Source: Verrucomicrobiota bacterium
GTDB lineage: Bacteria > Verrucomicrobiota > Verrucomicrobiia > Verrucomicrobiales > Akkermansiaceae
DNA length: 47,238 nucleotides
Reading direction: 5' to 3'
Assembly: GCA_016871685.1 (NCBI GenBank)
Contig: VHCM01000005.1
Location: forward strand, 1 to 47,238
Shown: positions 29,233-39,029 of the stretch, in pieces
Numbering within the stretch: the first letter of the stretch is position 1
Layout: each line of letters begins with the position of its first letter
Notes under the pieces: generated by a model
The model's database searches: none
Told to the model about the DNA's origin: nothing
Seen by the model: the letters and a program-made list of their open reading frames with translations, nothing else
Translations under genes and position numbers: made by a program

Positions 29233-31269
29233 TCAGGCGTCGGGTCCTCCGGCGACCTCCAGCCACGCACGGCACTGGCGGTGAGCGCCGTCGAGGCGCG
29301 GATCCTCGCGCAGGATCAATTCCGCCTGTGCGCGTGCTTCGGCGAGCAACCGGTCGTCCGCCAGGAATTCCGCGAAGCGCAACGCAGCAGTGCCGCTCTG
29401 CAGCGTGCCGAGCACGTCGCCCGGCCCGCGCAACCGCAGGTCCTCCTCGGCGATCTGGAATCCGTCGGAGGAATCCTCCAGCGTGCGGAGCTTGGCGAGC
29501 GCCTCGCCTTGTTTCGCATCGGCGATCAGCAGGCATTCGCCGGCGTTCCCCCCCCTGCCGATGCGCCCGCGCAATTGGTGGAGCTGCGCGAGGCCGAATC
29601 GCTCCGCCTGATACACCAGCAAGAGCGTGGCGTTGGGCACATCGACGCCGACCTCGATGACGCTCGTGGAAACCAGTGCGTGCAGCGCGCCATCGCGGAA
29701 CCGCCGCATGACGTCCTCTTTTTCCTCCGGCCCGAGCCGTCCGTGAAGCAAGCCGATCTCGTATCCCGGGAGTCGTTTTCTCCAAACCGCTGCAGCCTCC
29801 ACCACCGAGACCGAGGCATCACCACCGTCCTCACCGATCAGCGGATAGACCAGATAAGCCTGTCGTCCCTCATCGAGATGGCTGCGGAGCTTTGCGGTGA
29901 TCGCGCGAGCGGACGGATTGGTCAGCAGCGTGGTCACCACCGGTGCACGACCCGGTGGTTTGTCGCGCAAGACGGACACATCGAGATCGCCGTAAACGGT
30001 CATCACCAAGGTGCGCGGAATCGGGGTGGCGGACATCACCAGTACATCGGGCATGCGGCCGTGGCGAACCAGTGCCGCACGCTGATCGACACCGAACTTG
30101 TGTTGTTCGTCGATCACGACGAGGCCGAGATCGTCGTAGAGATGGTCGCGATGGATGAGCGCATGGGTGCCGATGAGGATTTGCGCGCGATCAAGGATGT
30201 CGGAGTCCGAGCGTTGGCCGCGTCCGCTGGTGCACAGCGCGATGCGCAGTCCAAGCGGCGCGAGCCAATGCATGAAGCTGTGGTGATGTTGTTCGGCGAG
30301 GATCTGCGTGGGTGCCATCAGGGCGGCCTGGCAGCCGGATTCGACGGCAAGCAGCATCGCCGCCATGGCGACGAAGGTTTTGCCGGATCCCACGTCGCCT
30401 TGCAGCAGGCGGTTCATCGCCTGTGGCAGGCGCATGTCGGCGGCGATCTCGTGGACCGCCTGCTTCTGCGATGCCGTGAGATCGAAGGGCAGGCTGTGGT
30501 ACCAGTCGGTGAGCAGGCGCGTGCGTTTGCCCAGCGACCTGCCCGGGGCCGATCGCTGACGCTGCCTGCGCCAGAGCGCGTTGAGTTGGATGCGCAGGAA
30601 TTCCTCGAAAGCGAATTCCCGGCGCGCGATGGCGGCGGCATCGATCGATTCGGGAAAATGGGCGTCCCGATACCGCTGGTGGAGCGGCAATCCGCCGGGC
30701 TGTGGTGCGGGCGGCGTCTCGTCGGGCCGCAGTGCGGCGAGCGTGCGATGGATGAGTTCGCGCAAGCGTCGTTGGGAAATGCCGCTGATGTTGCGATAGA
30801 CCGGCACGATGCGTTCGAGATGCAGCGAACGCGGGTCCGCATCGTCCTCGTCGAGCACCTCGAACTCCGGATGATCGATGAACAAGCGACCGCCCTGATC
30901 CTTCACTTTGCCAAAGAGTACGATTTGCTGACCGGCGGCGATCCACTTGTGCAGGTACGGCAGGTGGAACCACCGGCAGGTGATCGTGCCCGACCCGAAC
31001 ACGCCACCGGCGGCATCGACGACGACCGCTTCAAACAGACCGCCGCGGGCAAAGCGCTTTCTCGCCGTGTCGGTGACGGTGCCGCGGAGGCAAATGGGTG
31101 TCGCCGACGCCTGCACGGGAAAGGCATCAAAGCGCCGGCGGTCCTCGTGACGGCGCGGCAGGTGATCGAGCAACTCCCGCACGCTGCGCATCCCCGCAGC
31201 GGCGAGAGCGGCCGCCTCACGCGGGTTGAGCGCCCCTGCGGTCGACAGGTCATCGTGAAGGGCCAACAT
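29233..31269 (-). CDS. recG: ATP-dependent DNA helicase RecG
   Basis: LQGDVGSGKTFVAMAAML; APTQILAEQHH; VVIDEQHKFGVDQRAAL; MSATPIPRTLVMTVYGDLDVSVL; ATLLLVYQAERFGLAQLHQLRGRIGRG. Confidence 0.97.
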   Translation of the reverse strand: MLALHDDLSTAGALNPREAAALAAAGMRSVRELLDHLPRRHEDRRRFDAFPVQASATPICLRGTVTDTARKRFARGGLFEAVVVDAAGGVFGSGTITCRWFHLPYLHKWIAAGQQIVLFGKVKDQGGRLFIDHPEFEVLDEDDADPRSLHLERIVPVYRNISGISQRRLRELIHRTLAALRPDETPPAPQPGGLPLHQRYRDAHFPESIDAAAIARREFAFEEFLRIQLNALWRRQRQRSAPGRSLGKRTRLLTDWYHSLPFDLTASQKQAVHEIAADMRLPQAMNRLLQGDVGSGKTFVAMAAMLLAVESGCQAALMAPTQILAEQHHHSFMHWLAPLGLRIALCTSGRGQRSDSDILDRAQILIGTHALIHRDHLYDDLGLVVIDEQHKFGVDQRAALVRHGRMPDVLVMSATPIPRTLVMTVYGDLDVSVLRDKPPGRAPVVTTLLTNPSARAITAKLRSHLDEGRQAYLVYPLIGEDGGDASVSVVEAAAVWRKRLPGYEIGLLHGRLGPEEKEDVMRRFRDGALHALVSTSVIEVGVDVPNATLLLVYQAERFGLAQLHQLRGRIGRGGNAGECLLIADAKQGEALAKLRTLEDSSDGFQIAEEDLRLRGPGDVLGTLQSGTAALRFAEFLADDRLLAEARAQAELILREDPRLDGAHRQCRAWLEVAGGPDA

Positions 31270-31299
31270 CCTGATGCATCGACCGGTTAGCGAGGAAGC

Positions 31300-31611
31300 T
31301 CAAGCCGACGGCAGGCGGGCAAGGCGCTTCAAGTAGTCGAAGGAATAAATGCCGGTCGAATGACCGTCGGCCCAGAACAACTGGAGCGCGTAAGTGCCGA
31401 CCGAGACAAAGCGGGTCAATTCGAACGCATTCGCGGCGTGATCGACCCTGGGTCTGGCGACACGCCCCAGCACATCGGGTTCGCCCTGGCAGGCCGCACA
31501 GGGACAAGCACGCCGCAACATCGGCAACGGCAGGTAGAGTTCCTCACCATCGGCGAAGACAAGGGCAAGCTCGCCACCGACGACTGCGGCATGCTTCAAG
31601 GCGGTGCTCAT
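31300..31611 (-). CDS. DUF971 domain protein
   Basis: ELYLPLPMLRRACPCAACQGE...LTRFVSVGTYALQLFWADGHSTGIYSFDYLKRL is the typical DUF971 pattern. Confidence 0.88.
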   Translation of the reverse strand: MSTALKHAAVVGGELALVFADGEELYLPLPMLRRACPCAACQGEPDVLGRVARPRVDHAANAFELTRFVSVGTYALQLFWADGHSTGIYSFDYLKRLARLPSA

Positions 31612-32333
31612 GCCCCAGTCTGCGGGGCTCCGAGCTCGCCGTCCACCCGATAGCGGCGGCTGCCGAAAATCGCCGAGCCGACGCGCACATGCGTGGCCCC
31701 CTCCTCGATCGCCACCTCGTAGTCGCCGCTCATTCCCATGCTCAACACATCGAGCGGCGCGCCGGTGCGCGCGCGGAGTTCGTCGCGCAGCGTCCTCAGC
31801 GCGACGAACCACGGACGCGCGGACTTGGCATCGGGCCCGGCGGGCGGAATGCACATGAGCCCGTCGATCTGCAGCCGCGGCAATTCAAGCAGCGCACCGA
31901 TCTCCGCACGCAAGGTGTCCGGATCGAACCCGCCCTTGGATTCTTCCGCGCCGATGTCGACCTGCAGCAACACCTTGGGAAACAGCCCGAGTTCGGCCGC
32001 GACCGAGTCAGTGAACTGCGCGAGCCGCAGCGAATCGACCGCATGGAGCATCGTGAACAAGGGAAGCAGGCGCCGCACTTTGTTGCGCTGGATGCGACCG
32101 ATGAAGTGCCACTCGAGCGATCCGGGCAGCAACGCGATCTTGGGCTCCGCCTCCTGCAGACGGCTCTCGGCGAAAACGCGCTGGCCGGCGTCGACCGCCT
32201 CGCGCACGACCTCGGCGGGAAACGTTTTGGAGACCGCGAGGAGCACGACCTCCGACGGATCACGACCGCAGCGGTTGCAGGCCGCGGCAATGCGCGACCT
32301 CACATCGGCGAGATGATCAGCGGTGGACTGCAT
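31608..32333 (-). CDS. yggS: YggS family pyridoxal phosphate-binding protein
   Basis: VVLLAVSKTFPAEVVREAVDAGQRVFAESRLQEAEPKI...EWHFIGRIQRNKVRRLLPLFTMLHAVDSLRLA; ...SMGMSGDYEVAIEEGATHVRVGSAIFG. 4-bp overlap with DUF971 gene. Confidence 0.94.
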   Translation of the reverse strand: MQSTADHLADVRSRIAAACNRCGRDPSEVVLLAVSKTFPAEVVREAVDAGQRVFAESRLQEAEPKIALLPGSLEWHFIGRIQRNKVRRLLPLFTMLHAVDSLRLAQFTDSVAAELGLFPKVLLQVDIGAEESKGGFDPDTLRAEIGALLELPRLQIDGLMCIPPAGPDAKSARPWFVALRTLRDELRARTGAPLDVLSMGMSGDYEVAIEEGATHVRVGSAIFGSRRYRVDGELGAPQTGA

Positions 32334-32353
32334 CGCAAAAAACCCGGGCCGCG

Positions 32354-34594
32354 TCACTTGATGATACCGGTCATCCGCGCGGTGTCGGTGACCTCGACGA
32401 GATCGCGAAGCACGTGAAGCGACTCGCGCTTCACCGGATCCAGTCCGGTGGGCCATTCCGGGGTGTCGTCGAGTTCCTCCTCGTGCTCCTTGGCGAGGCG
32501 CATGTAGCGGCTTTCGCCGGATGGCTCATAGGGTTGCAGCGCGGCCGCCTGGTCGAGCCCGTCGAGCGTGATCTTGAAAAACCGGTAGTGGCTGCGGTCC
32601 TCCTGCGCCATGTTGGCAAACCGTTCGCGCCGCTCGCGGTTGCGTTGCCTGTCGGTTTCCTCCGCCTCGGCGATTTCCTGTCGGCGTTTTCCGATGTCCA
32701 GTGACAGGCGGTTCGCTTTGATGCGCGCGCTGTTCTTCATCACATCTTCGATCACATAGGCGAAATCGCGGCTGGCGGCCACGCGCGCGTTGCTCTCCTC
32801 CAGCAAGCGCTCGACGAACAAATGATTGCGGTCTCCCGGACGGAATTTTGAAGCAGGCACGATACGGTCGTGCGGCAGCGCGCGGTCGAGATAGGCCTCG
32901 CCGATTTCCATGGCATCGGCCGGGCTCGGCAGCACGATGTCCGGCACGACTCCCTCTTTCTGCGTCGACGAACCCGACGGGCGGTAGAATTTCTGGATGG
33001 TGAGCTTGAGATGGCCCGCACGATCGCGATTGCGGACCGACCACAGCGGCATCTTCTGGCTGATGTCCTGGATCTGCTGCACGGTACCCTTGCCGTAAGT
33101 CGAGGCCTCGCCCACCAGCACGGCACGTTGGTAATCCTGCAACGCACCCGCGAGAATTTCACTGGCCGACGCACTGGAGCGATCGGTCGCCACCACCATC
33201 GGGCCGTTGTAGAGTGGCTTGCCCGCATTGCTCGATCTCGCCTGGGCGCGTCCCACCGCGCTTTTCACCTGAACGACCGGGCCCGGCGGAATGAAGAATC
33301 CGGTGATCCGGCGTACCTCCTCAAGCGACCCGCCACCATTGTTGCGCAAGTCCACCAGAAGGCCGTCGATTTCCTCGGCCACGAGACGCTTGAGGATGCG
33401 CTCGACGTCGACCGAGCAGCGGACGTCGCCATCTTCGAAATCGGCGTAGAACGAGGGAAGCGTGATCACGCCAAACCGGCGGACCACTTCCTGCTTGTCG
33501 AGAATTTCGATCAGTTCGCCGCTGGCCTGCTCGTCTTTCATTTCCACGCGGCCGCGCTCGATGACCACGATGCGAGTCTCTCCCGGCGGGCCGTTGGCAG
33601 GCTCGACCTTGAGCGCAACCTTCGTGCCCTCCGTTCCACGGATGAGGCTCGTCACCTTGTCGATGCGCATGAACATGACATCGGTCATGTCTTCGGGCCG
33701 ACCGCTGGCGAGGCTGTCCACTCCGACAATGCGGTCGTTGAGCTTGAGGGTGCCCTCGCGGTCGGCGGGCCCGCCGATGACGATGCCGACGATCTTCGTC
33801 GCACCATCGTCGTCGCCCTGCAGTTGGGCACCGATACCGATGAGTTCATGGGTCATGCCGATGCGGAACGACTCCATTTCGCGATGACTGAGGTAATCGC
33901 TGTGCGGATCGTAGGTGCGGGCGATCGATTGCAGGAAGATCGAGGCAATTTCCTCATCGTCCGCCTCACCCCACATTTGCAGCAGCCGATGATAGCGTTG
34001 CGAAATTTTCGCCGCGGGTGGGCGCTCACCCTTGTTCGGATCCGGTTTGCCCTGCTCTTTGGCCAGCTTGGCGAGCATTTCACGCCGCAGGGTTTCAGCG
34101 AGCACCGCCTCCTTGATGTGCAGACGCCAGGCGGCGGCGGCCTCGGTTTCGTTCTTCGGCCATGCGGCGTGCCTGCGGGTGAGCATCACCGATTCATCGA
34201 TCGTGAAATCGAATGACGGGTCGGTGAGCAGTTGCTGCGCCACGCGGATCCGCGACTCGAGTCGCTGCATGAAGACCCGGAAAATCTCAAGCGCCGCCGC
34301 CATCGAGTTGCTCTCGAGCAACAACTGGTGCAACCGCGCACCGTAGGCGGCATCGAACCCATCGACGTCTTCCTGCGTCAGATAGAGCTTCTGGGGATCG
34401 AGCGCCTTCAGGTACTCGCGGAGAAATTCCCTGCCCAGTGCCTCATTGTATGGCGGCGGCGAAAAATGCCCGTTTTGAAGCATCGTTGACAGCGTTTTGC
34501 CGACGTCGTTGAAATCGTTGGATTGGGCGCTCGCGGTTTGGGGGAAACCTAGGCACAGCGCGGCAGCCAGCGCGGTCAGGCGGCAAAGCATCAT
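32354..34594 (-). CDS. Carboxy-terminal processing protease (S41, Prc/Tsp-like) with PDZ domain and signal peptide
   Basis: SRTYDPHSDYLSHREMESF; PDZ-like IGIVIGGPADREGTLKLNDRIVGVDS; LVDLRNNGGGSLEE; ATDRSSASASEILAGALQDYQRAVLVGEASTYGKGTVQ. Signal MMLCRLTALAAALCLGFPQTASA; start 34594. Confidence 0.93.
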   Translation of the reverse strand: MMLCRLTALAAALCLGFPQTASAQSNDFNDVGKTLSTMLQNGHFSPPPYNEALGREFLREYLKALDPQKLYLTQEDVDGFDAAYGARLHQLLLESNSMAAALEIFRVFMQRLESRIRVAQQLLTDPSFDFTIDESVMLTRRHAAWPKNETEAAAAWRLHIKEAVLAETLRREMLAKLAKEQGKPDPNKGERPPAAKISQRYHRLLQMWGEADDEEIASIFLQSIARTYDPHSDYLSHREMESFRIGMTHELIGIGAQLQGDDDGATKIVGIVIGGPADREGTLKLNDRIVGVDSLASGRPEDMTDVMFMRIDKVTSLIRGTEGTKVALKVEPANGPPGETRIVVIERGRVEMKDEQASGELIEILDKQEVVRRFGVITLPSFYADFEDGDVRCSVDVERILKRLVAEEIDGLLVDLRNNGGGSLEEVRRITGFFIPPGPVVQVKSAVGRAQARSSNAGKPLYNGPMVVATDRSSASASEILAGALQDYQRAVLVGEASTYGKGTVQQIQDISQKMPLWSVRNRDRAGHLKLTIQKFYRPSGSSTQKEGVVPDIVLPSPADAMEIGEAYLDRALPHDRIVPASKFRPGDRNHLFVERLLEESNARVAASRDFAYVIEDVMKNSARIKANRLSLDIGKRRQEIAEAEETDRQRNRERRERFANMAQEDRSHYRFFKITLDGLDQAAALQPYEPSGESRYMRLAKEHEEELDDTPEWPTGLDPVKRESLHVLRDLVEVTDTARMTGIIK

Positions 34595-34669
34595 CAGGTA
34601 AGAGCGGTTTCGTGGGAGACGATGGCACGAATCCGCCCGCTGTCGATCCGAATGAACAGGGGGGTGAGG

Positions 34670-34790
34670 GAGACGCAAGACACCAAGACGCAAGACGCAA
34701 GATTTGAAGATGGAAGAGAAGAGATCAGAGGCCGGAGGTCACAGGCCGGAAACCGGAGGTCCAAGTGACAGGCAGGGATGTCTGTCCTCC
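34670..34790. repeat. Composite intergenic microrepeat/hairpin element
   Basis: GAGACGCAAGACACCAAGACGCAAGACGCAAG (34670-34702), then GGCCGGAGGTCACAGGCCGGAAACCGGAGGTC (34730-34761), then imperfect hairpin GACAGGCAGGGATGTCTGTC (34767-34786). Confidence 0.65.
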
Positions 34791-34822
34791 GGTGCAACCC
34801 GTGGGCAATGAACCAAGGTGCC

Positions 34823-35389
34823 TCAGTTGTTGAAAATCGTCTTGTGCGGAACCTCGACCGTGTCGTTCGGCTCCAGCGGGATGTCCATGAACTGCTGCTT
34901 GGTGAGGTCGTACTCCTTGCTCTTGCCAGAGCGATACAGCCTGATCCGCTTCATGCTGCCGAACTCGGTGGCTCCGCCGGCCGATTGGATCGCCTGATAC
35001 ATCGTCATCCCGCGCAGGTAGGGAATCGGACCGGTCTTGCGGATCTGGCCGCCGAGGTAGACCACCTGTTCCTCGATCGATTTCGCACTGGTGTCGATCA
35101 CTTGGAAGGTGGGGTTGGTGTAGATCTGGGCACTCTTGTAGCGTTGCTCGAGGGCCGCGGCGAGTTGCTCGGAGCGCAGACCGGCGGCACGGATCGGTCC
35201 GATGAACGGCATGTTGATCATCCCCGTTTCGGAAACCGGATAGAGCGGATCGAAGCGGGCCTTTTCCTCGGCAGGCACGCCGGAGATCGAAATCTGGATC
35301 GCCCTGCCCGGCTGGATCTGGGCCTGTGCGGCGCTGTGGCAGCCGAGGATGAGGAAGACGAGTGCGAAAAGAAAACGGTGAAAGTGCAT
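34823..35389 (-). CDS. Polysaccharide export (Wza-like, SLBB) periplasmic protein
   Basis: IQPGRAIQISISGVPAEEKARF...YPVSETGMINMPFIGPIRAAGLRSEQLAAALEQRYKSAQIYTNPTFQV...YLRGMTMYQAIQSAGGATEFGSMKRIRLYR; signal peptide ends AAQAQ. Confidence 0.88.
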   Translation of the reverse strand: MHFHRFLFALVFLILGCHSAAQAQIQPGRAIQISISGVPAEEKARFDPLYPVSETGMINMPFIGPIRAAGLRSEQLAAALEQRYKSAQIYTNPTFQVIDTSAKSIEEQVVYLGGQIRKTGPIPYLRGMTMYQAIQSAGGATEFGSMKRIRLYRSGKSKEYDLTKQQFMDIPLEPNDTVEVPHKTIFNN

Positions 35390-35402
35390 GGCGATGGGGT
35401 GT

Positions 35403-37580
35403 TCAGTAAAGATCGGCCTCACTGTCGTCGCGGGTGGCCGCTGCCGCCTTCGGCCTCGACGCGGCAGCGGTCTCGATCTTGGCGGCGGTCGCAGGACGCA
35501 CCTCGCTCGGAGCGTAGTAGGTGTAATAACTCGTGTAGTACTGGTACTGACTGTCGCTGCGGATATCGACGTTGTTGAGCACCACGCCGAGGATGTTGCC
35601 GCCGACGCTTTCGATGGCGTGCTTGACGCGCAGCAGCATGTTGCGTGGCAACTTGCGGTGCTGCACGACGATGATGGTGAGGTCCACTTCGCTCGCGATC
35701 ACCGAGGCGTCGCTCACGCCGAGGACCGGCGGGCTGTCGATGAGGATCAGGTCGAAGCGCTGCTTGACGTCCTGGATGAGTTCCGACATCCGGCGGGAGT
35801 TGAGGATGCCCGCGGCGTCGGCCGGCAAAATGCCCGAAGGCATGAAGTACAGGTTGTCCGCCGGCGTCTGCAGGATCACATCCTCGAGCATGAGGTCGGT
35901 GGTCAGGTAGTTGGTGAGACCCACCGCATTGTTGATGTCGAAGTAGGTGTGCAGCCGCGGACGACGGAGGTCGGCGTCGATCATCAGCGTGGTGTATCCG
36001 CCCTGGGCGCAGATGAACGCGAGGTTCATCAGCGTGGTGGACTTGCCTTCGCCAGCGCCGCCGGAGACCATGGTGATCGCATTGTCTTCCGGGTTTTTGC
36101 GGTTGAACTCGATGTTCGTTCGCAGGATCCGGTAGGCTTCGGCATCCGGGCTGGAGCCAGATTGCTTGTGAAGCAGGCTGATTTCCTTGGGGATGACGGC
36201 CATTACCGGCACCTGGAGGTAGCGCTCGACATCCTCGAGGCTCTTCACCGAGGTGTCGAGGTATTCCAAGAAGAAGGCGATGCCAAGGCCGAAGACCAAC
36301 CCGACGACCGCGCCGAGGATGAGGTTGAGCTTCACGTTCGGGCTGACCGGTGCGTTGGAGATGACCGGTGCGTCGTGCACTTCGACGCTCTCGCGGGGGA
36401 TCTTGGTCGAGATGGTCTCGCCCATCTGCTTGATCTTCATCTGCTGGAGCAGTTGCTGATCGGTCTCGAAGTCGCGCTTGGCATCGACGTAGTCCTGCGC
36501 GTCGAGACCGCGCTTGATCGCCTCCTCGCGGGTTTCATCCTTCATCACCGCGACGCTCTTCAGGCGGTTCGACGCCATGTCGAGCTGGGCTTGGAGGGTT
36601 TGGCGCAGGTTCGCCACTCCCTGAACCAACTGACCCTTCATCTGCTCGATCTGGTCGGTGGCCGCCATCACGGTCGGGTGGCGGTCGCCCAGTCCGTTGA
36701 TGCGCAGGCCGTCGAGCTGGCGCTTGGCGTCGAGGTATTGCGGGTAGAGCGTCTTGAGGATGTTGTCCGGGAGGTTGAGGCCCGCGGCGTAGACCATGAG
36801 CTGCTCGCTGTCGTACTTCATCAAGCTCTCGATCTGCGTTTCGAGCTGCACCTTTTGCTGCTCGATCTCAAAGAACGTCTGCATCGCGTTCTGGGCACCC
36901 ATGTCCTCGTCGACTCCGGGTCCGGTTCCGTAGAACGAATCCGCACCCTTGTAGATGATGCCTTTCTGCCGGGCGATGGTGGCGAGCAGCTTGCGGCGCT
37001 CCTCCACCTTGTCCTCCTGGTCGCGCACCGCCTTGTTCAGTTCGACGAGCTGCCGCTCCGCTTCGCGGTTCTCAATCTCCGCCCGGTACTGCTTGTAGGC
37101 GTTGGCGATTTCCTCGGCGATGTCGCGGGCATCCACCTTGTTGGTGTGGCGCACGCGAATGGCGATCAGGTCGGTACCGCGGATGTTCTGAGTGTTGACG
37201 ACGCCCTTGAGGATCAGGATCGCCTGCTCCTTGTCGACGTTCCACCGATTCACCAGCTCGAGATTTGCAACCACCTTTTCCAAGGCGTTGCGACTCTTGA
37301 TCTTTTCGAATTCGGTACCGAAGAACTGGGGCGTCATCCGGGAAGCACCGGACACCTCCGACATGGTGCTTCCCAGTGGCGAGAGTGCGGGAACCCGCGG
37401 CTTCACCTCGATGACGGCGGAACTCTCGTATTTCTTGGGCATCACATAGGTGATGACCGCGGCAGTCATGAACACGAGCAGGAGCGTGAGCAGGACGATG
37501 CCGTAGCGGTTCTTGATGACCTGCCAGTAATCGACGGCATGCAGACCCGCTTCAGAAGCTTGGACGTTGGGTAGACTCAT
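35403..37580 (-). CDS. Wzc-like polysaccharide co-polymerase / bacterial tyrosine autokinase
   Basis: Wzz-like TM/chain-length region plus Walker motifs VSGGAGEGKSTTLMNLAFICAQGG, LMIDADLRRPRLH, DLILIDSPPVLGVSDA; Tyr-rich C-terminal tail. Confidence 0.94.
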   Translation of the reverse strand: MSLPNVQASEAGLHAVDYWQVIKNRYGIVLLTLLLVFMTAAVITYVMPKKYESSAVIEVKPRVPALSPLGSTMSEVSGASRMTPQFFGTEFEKIKSRNALEKVVANLELVNRWNVDKEQAILILKGVVNTQNIRGTDLIAIRVRHTNKVDARDIAEEIANAYKQYRAEIENREAERQLVELNKAVRDQEDKVEERRKLLATIARQKGIIYKGADSFYGTGPGVDEDMGAQNAMQTFFEIEQQKVQLETQIESLMKYDSEQLMVYAAGLNLPDNILKTLYPQYLDAKRQLDGLRINGLGDRHPTVMAATDQIEQMKGQLVQGVANLRQTLQAQLDMASNRLKSVAVMKDETREEAIKRGLDAQDYVDAKRDFETDQQLLQQMKIKQMGETISTKIPRESVEVHDAPVISNAPVSPNVKLNLILGAVVGLVFGLGIAFFLEYLDTSVKSLEDVERYLQVPVMAVIPKEISLLHKQSGSSPDAEAYRILRTNIEFNRKNPEDNAITMVSGGAGEGKSTTLMNLAFICAQGGYTTLMIDADLRRPRLHTYFDINNAVGLTNYLTTDLMLEDVILQTPADNLYFMPSGILPADAAGILNSRRMSELIQDVKQRFDLILIDSPPVLGVSDASVIASEVDLTIIVVQHRKLPRNMLLRVKHAIESVGGNILGVVLNNVDIRSDSQYQYYTSYYTYYAPSEVRPATAAKIETAAASRPKAAAATRDDSEADLY

Positions 37581-37696
37581 GAGGATCGAAAGGAATCAAT
37601 CATGGATTCGCGTGATATCCAGTGGAAAGAGGCGGCATGCGACAGTTGGCGGCAAGGGCTTCTATGCCGACCTTTCAATCCGGAACGTCACGGGGA

Positions 37697-38968
37697 TCAA
37701 AACTCAGCCGAAATACCGATGGAAATCCGGTTGCGGTCGTAGTTGGTCCCGCGGAAGTCCGAATCCGCATTGGTGTAGGTGTAAGTGAGCGTGCCGTAGA
37801 TGAATTCCGTGAATTTCGCGGTCAGCCCGAGCGAGAGGTTGATCAACTGCTCGTCGCCATCGGGAGCGGCTCCACCACCGGGGCCCGTGAGGACACCGTC
37901 CTCGAACGAGGTGGGCACATAGTCGATGCCGCCCTTGAGGCTCAGCGTGGGCGAGAGCGTGTAGGTCGACGAAACGCCGATGCGCATCGTGCGACGGTCG
38001 CCGTAGGAGACGGCCGTGCCGTTGGTGAGCGTCTGCCCCAGGTCGTTCGACTCGATACCGTAGCGCAGGAAGCTGCGCAGGCTGAGCGCCTGGATCGGCC
38101 GGGTGGTGAGGGCCAGCTCGGTGTAGGGGCTGACGAGATCGTCGTTGGTGTCGCCGGGCCGGCCGGCTCGGTCACGTTGGCGGATCTGCACCCCCGCGCG
38201 GAAGTTGCCGGCGGTGGTTTGGCTGAAGCGACGCTCGACACCACCGAGGATGTAGTGGTCGGTGGAATCCTGGTTTTCCTGATCTCCGGTGGTTTCACCG
38301 TAGCGGTAATCGCCGATGAGCACGGTGGTCGGGCTGACTTGGTAGCGGAACTCGTTGTTCACTTCCCAGGTGAACTGATCTTGGTCGGCGTCCTCCGTGT
38401 AGCTGGTGCCGCGGAGCTTGAACCCGGTGTAGGTGCCGAAGCGTTCGGTCCACCGGTAGCCAAGTGAATTGGCGGTGCTCCACGCGATCGTGTCTCCGCG
38501 GTTGACCGCTGTCGGGATCCCGGTCTCGAAATCGGGCATCAGCGAGTAGCTGAAGTAGTTGTTCGATCGCAATTGCACCCGCTCGCTGAAGCGGTGGTTC
38601 AGGCTGAGCATCAGGCGCGAGTCGTTGTTGTTCTGACTGCCGGTATTGGTATTCGTTGCGGGCTCGTCCATGTAGTACAAAGCGCCCAGTCGTGCGCCGA
38701 TGTCCCAAGTGGTCTGCGGATCCATGCTCGAGTAAGTGAGCCCAAGATAAGGCCCGATCGCGAAGGAATCCTGGCCGTCGAGTGCCGCACCACCACCCGC
38801 ACCGGTGTAGCCGGAATTGATGTTGTCGTCGTACATCAGCGTGGTGCCAGCCGACCAACGAAGCGGACTGCTCTCGTGCGGATCCGCGCCGGTGTAGTAG
38901 AGCGTCTGACCGCTGGCGACGCCGATCGGCAACAGGGCGGCAAGGAGGAATGGGAGTCTGGATTTCAT
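37697..38968 (-). CDS. Outer-membrane beta-barrel protein associated with EPS export
   Basis: Signal MKSRLPFLLAALLPIGVASG; alternating amphipathic strands with terminal aromatic-type barrel ending RNRISIGISAEF; adjacent to Wzc/Wza. Confidence 0.75.
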   Translation of the reverse strand: MKSRLPFLLAALLPIGVASGQTLYYTGADPHESSPLRWSAGTTLMYDDNINSGYTGAGGGAALDGQDSFAIGPYLGLTYSSMDPQTTWDIGARLGALYYMDEPATNTNTGSQNNNDSRLMLSLNHRFSERVQLRSNNYFSYSLMPDFETGIPTAVNRGDTIAWSTANSLGYRWTERFGTYTGFKLRGTSYTEDADQDQFTWEVNNEFRYQVSPTTVLIGDYRYGETTGDQENQDSTDHYILGGVERRFSQTTAGNFRAGVQIRQRDRAGRPGDTNDDLVSPYTELALTTRPIQALSLRSFLRYGIESNDLGQTLTNGTAVSYGDRRTMRIGVSSTYTLSPTLSLKGGIDYVPTSFEDGVLTGPGGGAAPDGDEQLINLSLGLTAKFTEFIYGTLTYTYTNADSDFRGTNYDRNRISIGISAEF

Positions 38969-39029
38969 GGAAGAAGTGTGGTGAAATGGCGGTAAGCGGG
39001 GACGACCGAGAAGACAATGAATGGACGCA

